From Cordylochernes scorpioides (lineage: Eukaryota > Arthropoda > Arachnida > Pseudoscorpiones > Chernetidae): a stretch of 64,000 nt of DNA. This document shows positions 60,062 to 64,000 of this stretch, in pieces (position 1 is the first letter of the stretch; each line of letters begins with the position of its first letter). The DNA lies in the NCBI GenBank assembly GCA_030710605.1, contig CP092879.1, forward strand, positions 28,869,014 to 28,933,013. The letters run 5' to 3'. The notes beneath the pieces were generated by a model. It had not been told where the DNA came from. It was given only the letters and a program-made list of their open reading frames with translations, and did not search any database. The translations under genes were made by a program, and so were the position numbers.

Positions 60062-62472
60062 CAGTATAACCTCGTTAATTCGACACACCCCAATTCGACA
60101 CTCGGCGATAATTCGACCATGTTCCGATGTCCCGACCTCCGGCCTATCAAATAACAAACCGTAATTCGACAGTATCGATAATACGACAGTTCCGATAGTT
60201 CGACCATTTTAAAATTCGAATTTTGACAGTTGAATGTTATTTTACATGCAACTTTACCGCTAAACGGTATTACGGCGGGCGCCGATCGGATCGCGCCTGC
60301 GCACTTTTGGTTTCTGGTTAGTTTGAGTTTCACTTTGCAGTGCCGTTGCGCAATTTCGCGGATGTTATTGTTGTTTTTTACGCGGGAATTTCGGCATCAT
60401 GCGCTAACTAATAATAATTTTTATTTTTTTATTTTTTATTTTTAACATTGAAATATTTTAGCTATTTTTAAATTTATAAATAATTTCTTTTTAAATAAAT
60501 AAATCTTTATAAAATGATCCAACAATGATTATGATAACATTTTAATTCAATATTCTGTGTTAATTTGAATAAATGAGTGGGGCAAGAATGTCAGGTTCTG
60601 CCAAAAAAAATTGGAAACGTAGTCAGTATCACCAGCTCACTTATGTGGAAAAAATGAAAATTATAGAAGAAATAGAACAAGGAAAATCACAAAGTCAAGT
60701 TTCCAGAGAGAGAAATATTCCACGGTCCACCATTAGCACATTTTTTAAAAATAAGTTTGCCATAAAATCTGCCTTTTTAAAATCTAATTTTAGCTCTACC
60801 TTGAAACGTGATCATGGCGGGGAATTCCCAGAGATTGAAGAAGCCCTGTTTAGGTGGATAAGGCAGGCAAATGCCATGAAACTTGCCATAAATGGCAATA
60901 TCTTGAAAGAAAAGGCTATACTCTTGGCCTTGAAAATGGGTCAAGATAATTTTGAAGCTAGCAATGGCTGGCTAGAAAAGTTTAAGGCCAGAAGGAATAT
61001 TGCTTTTAAACGACTTCATGGAGAAGCTGGAAGTGTGGATGCCAATAGTGTAGCCACTTGGAAAGGTGAGATTATTCCTTCACTTTTAGCTAAATACAGC
61101 CCACAGGACATTTTCAATGCTGATGAAACAGGGTTATTTTATATACTTTTGCCTAATCAAACAATGACTATCAGAGGTGAGAAATGTGAAGGGGGTAAGA
61201 AGTCTAAAGAGAGAATTACAGTGTTGGTATGCTGTAATATGGATGGAAGTGAAAAACTGCCTTTACTTTATATTGGGAAATATAGAAGACCACGATGCTT
61301 CCATGGCATGAATATTCTCTCAAATTATCATTTTAATAAAAAAGCCTGGATGACTGGGGCAATTTTTACGGATTGGCTGAAAAAATTGGACCAAATATTC
61401 AAAAGAAGAGAAAGAAAAATTTTATTAATTTTAGATAATTGCCCAGCCCACCAAATACCTGAAGGGTTACAGAACATTGAAATAAGATTTTTGCCCGCCC
61501 TAACCACAAGTGCATTACAACCCTGTGATATGGGTATCATTAAAGCCCTAAAAGACCAATATAGGAAACGAATGATAACGTATCTTCTCACTTGCATGGA
61601 AGAAAAAAAAAATGCTCAAGTTCATTTACTCTTTGCAATTAGCTGGTTAGAGGCTGCATGGGTTGGGGTTAGTTCTTCCACAATAAAAAATTGTTTTTCT
61701 CATTCAGGATTTGTGATGGATGAAGCAATGGAAGAAGTTATTGAAGAAGAAATGAACAGATGTTTTGAGGCATTAAAAAAACATCAAGCCATTGATGTCA
61801 ACTATATTGACTTCTTGGAAGTTGATAAAGATGTGCAAGTTGCTGGGGAACAGTCCACTGAAGAAATTGTAAAGGAGGTAATGGGAAAAGAAGAAGATGA
61901 AGAGGTAGAGCCAACAGAAAAAGATTTAAACAAAACATCAATAACACCTGCAGCAGCAGTGGATGCCTTTAATACAATAAAAACTCTTTGTTATTTAAAA
62001 GACATTTCTGAGGAAGAAAGGCATGCATGTCTTTTAAAAATAGACTATCTGGAATACATCCTGAATAGGATTTCAGAGAAAAAACAGACATCTATAAAAG
62101 ATTTTTTTTTTTTAATCTTGATTCTTTTCAAAAATTATTTTTTAATTTTCTTTTTATTTTCCATATTTATTTTCTTTAAACTATTATTCACAATTGGAAT
62201 AAAATATTATTTGTTTCGAAAATATGTATTATTGCCATTTTGTCCCAGATACTAAAAGTTAATCATGAAAATAAAAAAATAAATATAAAAAAGTACACAC
62301 ACAATGGTTTCAATTAATATCATTAATTTAGATTACAAAGCTATTTATAAAAAATATATATTATTTTAGCTAGTTAGATGATTAGCTAATCATCTCACCT
62401 TAATTCAACACTTCCTTTAATTCAACCGAAAGCTCTGATCCCTTGGGGTGTTGAATTAAAGAGGTTCGACTG
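60062..62472 (+). mobile_element. Pogo/Tigger transposon, apparently intact
   Basis: The terminal repeats are CAGTATAACCTCGTTAATTC at the left and GAATTAAAGAGGTTCGACTG at the right, each followed by TA (60060-60061 and 62473-62474). At 2.41 kb, with one long uninterrupted transposase frame, it is of typical Tigger size. It splits the LINE. Confidence 0.9.
60573..62255 (+). CDS. Tigger/pogo transposase
   Basis: 560 residues. The N-terminus has a CENP-B-type helix-turn-helix (YVEKMKIIEEIEQGKSQSQV, RERNIPRSTISTFFKN), then a second CENP-B DNA-binding domain (FRWIRQANAMKLAINGNILK, NGWLEKFKARRNI). The DDE core has D in DIFNADETGLFYILLP, D in ILLILDNCPAHQIP and D in TTSALQPCDMGIIKALK, with about 30 residues between the last two, as usual for pogo/Tigger. 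An acidic C-terminal region follows. After KQTSIKDFFF the frame reads through a T-run into hydrophobic residues. The true C-terminus is probably near residue 510, and a homopolymer error there is possible. All catalytic residues are intact. Confidence 0.9.
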   Translation: MSGARMSGSAKKNWKRSQYHQLTYVEKMKIIEEIEQGKSQSQVSRERNIPRSTISTFFKNKFAIKSAFLKSNFSSTLKRDHGGEFPEIEEALFRWIRQANAMKLAINGNILKEKAILLALKMGQDNFEASNGWLEKFKARRNIAFKRLHGEAGSVDANSVATWKGEIIPSLLAKYSPQDIFNADETGLFYILLPNQTMTIRGEKCEGGKKSKERITVLVCCNMDGSEKLPLLYIGKYRRPRCFHGMNILSNYHFNKKAWMTGAIFTDWLKKLDQIFKRRERKILLILDNCPAHQIPEGLQNIEIRFLPALTTSALQPCDMGIIKALKDQYRKRMITYLLTCMEEKKNAQVHLLFAISWLEAAWVGVSSSTIKNCFSHSGFVMDEAMEEVIEEEMNRCFEALKKHQAIDVNYIDFLEVDKDVQVAGEQSTEEIVKEVMGKEEDEEVEPTEKDLNKTSITPAAAVDAFNTIKTLCYLKDISEEERHACLLKIDYLEYILNRISEKKQTSIKDFFFLILILFKNYFLIFFLFSIFIFFKLLFTIGIKYYLFRKYVLLPFCPRY

Positions 62473-62474
62473 TA

Positions 62475-63997
62475 AATAGTTTTCAATTCGGAATGAACTG
62501 TGTAAATACTTATAGTGAGGGTAGAATTTAGAATTCTCTATTTTTGCCTGGTCACTTTGAATAGATTGTCCTATTGCAATTTTAGTTATTAAAGGTATTT
62601 CTTGCCGGATAATCCTTGCATCGTTGCAGTTAATTAACCAAGAAAATCCTGTTGAGTTGAGTATGTTGGCCAAACTTTCGGCAAGTCCAATATATATATT
62701 TCTATTTCTTGATATCTCATATAGTTGAGCTAAGCATATATGGGGGAGTCGGCTGCTGTTCATTTTTAGAATTCTAAGCCAGAACCCGAGTGTAAGTTTC
62801 AGCACCGTAACTCCCAGTGACGTTCTTCTGCACTCCATACGTAGAATAAAACCAGGAGTATATCTGGGTAAATTTAGAAGTCTCCATAAGAAATTGTCTT
62901 GTACCCTGTCAACCAAGTTTTTTTGTTGTTTGCCCAAATTGGAGCTGCGTAGAGCAAAGTTGACAGAGCCATTGAGTCTAGAAGCTTGAGTGAGGATCTG
63001 ATAGAATTGATTCTTGTTTTAGTCGATATTGCCCAGACCGCATTAATAGCATTTAGCGTCTTGTTTTTAAAACGCTTTGCAGCCTGTTGAGTTGAGTTTG
63101 ACGCTGTCAGCTGGTAACCCAGATACATGTATTTAGATGTTATAGTGAGAGGCAATTGTCCCCAGAACCAAACATCTGATCGGGCCTTTCGACCTCCATT
63201 TCTAAACACCATAACCTTTGATTTGCTCTGATTCAGCGTTAAAAAATTATCTTCGAAGTATTTTCTGAGTACATTGATCTTTTTTTGTAAATTTATCTTG
63301 GATTCTCCGAGAAGTACGATGTCGTCTGCGAACAGAAGGAGATGTATATTTCCATAATTCTGTAAATAAATACTTGGCAAATCAGCGTCATCGTACAGAG
63401 AAACCAAGTCGTTTAGAAAAAGGATAAATAGATAAGGTGACAGGGGTTCACCTTGTAGAACACCAGCTTGTATTTTTATAAATTCTGTAAGTGATCCGTT
63501 CCATCTTATTGTTGCTGACATTTGATTATAATAGCTTTGTATAAGGCTGATAAATCGGGTACTTAAACCGTAAACTGTCAACTTTTTCCAAAGCAGGGAG
63601 TGTGGTACTGTATCAAAGGCCTTTTTGACATCTACGAAGAAGGCATATAACTTCCTCCTTTTGCGGCTCAGCGTCATCTGTATCAGTGAGGTAAGGGTAA
63701 AAATATGGTCTTGACAGGAATATCCACTTCTGAAGCCTGCTTGGTTTTCCGCTAAGATTCCCCTTTTTTCAATCCAATTATTCAATCTTGTCTTTAATAT
63801 GGATGTAAAGAGCTTTGATAAATTGGATAACAATGATATTCCTCTATAGTTTGATGGTATATTTGGGTCGTCATTTTTGAAAATAGGATGAATAATTGTT
63901 CTAGTCCACACTGATGGAACCGAGGATGTCGTCAATATTTTGTTGTATATATTTGTTAATAGAATCAAATATTCATCAGGTAAAACTTTGATTGCTT
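62475..63997 (-). pseudogene. LINE reverse transcriptase, partial and frameshifted
   Basis: Minus strand from the window edge: NYRGISLLSNLSKLFTSILK, AENQAGFRSGYSCQDHIFTL, YAFFVDVKKAFDTVPHSLLW (RT motif A), GVLQGEPLSPYLFILFLNDL (motif B) and LLLFADDIVLLGES (FADD active site, motif C). Then LNQSKSKVMVFRNGG and LLYAAPIW follow. The frame shifts at an A7 run near 62915-62925 and continues RVQDNFLWRLLNLPRYTPGF and MECRRTSLGVTVLKL to the Tigger insertion. The catalytic Asp residues are intact. The clade is not determined. Confidence 0.9.
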
Positions 63998-64000
63998 CAT

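Larger units (their letters stand above)
59525..63997 (-). mobile_element. Non-LTR retrotransposon split by Tigger, continuing past the window edge
   Basis: ORF2 pieces run on the minus strand from the right edge to 62475 and resume at 60059. The 3' end lies near 59525 with AATAAAGGCTTTGTGTGTGTG on the minus strand, so a TG-repeat tail. Endonuclease and the start of RT lie beyond the window. Confidence 0.85.

Overview
The window looks like a piece of an AT-rich, repeat-laden invertebrate nuclear genome, most likely an arthropod. The evidence is eukaryotic nuclear protein families (Mpv17/PMP22, haspin-type kinase), tRNA- and U6-derived sequences, and a transposon mix of mariner, DD41D, pogo/Tigger, Helitron, Ty1/copia, Ty3/gypsy of the CsRn1/Kabuki type and several non-LTR elements. 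There is one 100-N assembly gap (52335-52434). I cannot name the species.

Host-like genes are few. Three single-exon Mpv17-family genes lie at about 10.4 kb (+), 24.8 kb (+) and 54.5 kb (-). The first and third are close MPV17L2-like paralogues and the second is more diverged. A short haspin-like kinase with one frameshift lies at 31.6-32.7 kb. A decayed copy of an uncharacterised arthropod-type family occupies 19.7-21.4 kb on the minus strand. RNA-derived features are a U6 pseudogene, a well-formed tRNA-Cys-like sequence, two copies of a Thr-anticodon tRNA-like sequence, and a tRNA-headed SINE in five copies.

Most of the rest is transposable elements, many nested with readable junctions. 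From left to right: hairpin MITEs (1-9 kb); a palindromic element split by a non-autonomous LTR element with a tRNA-Leu primer site (13.4-16.6 kb); a LINE 3' end (17.2-17.9 kb); a perfect 111-bp-arm hairpin (18.9-19.2 kb); a nearly complete mariner (27.5-28.9 kb); a 0.7-kb foldback (33.0-33.7 kb); and a mariner split by a copia element that is itself split by a Helitron (34.0-39.2 kb). Next come a Helitron with a 73-bp minisatellite (40.4-41.3 kb); a LINE split by a rearranged gypsy derivative (43.2-45.8 kb); a small MITE split by a Helitron that carries a nearly intact gypsy element (45.9-51.9 kb); a hAT-type MITE containing a Tigger-type MITE (53.1-53.5 kb); a cluster of four related hairpins (55.9-57.2 kb); a DD41D transposon with long inverted ends (57.8-59.1 kb); and a LINE, running off the right edge, that contains an apparently intact Tigger element (59.5-64.0 kb).

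I see no operon-like or pathway relationship between the genes. The clearest biology here is transposon nesting, repeated association of tRNA-like sequences with inverted-repeat elements, and an unusually long initiator-tRNA complementarity at the copia primer site. All family assignments come from reading motifs by eye, without any database search.
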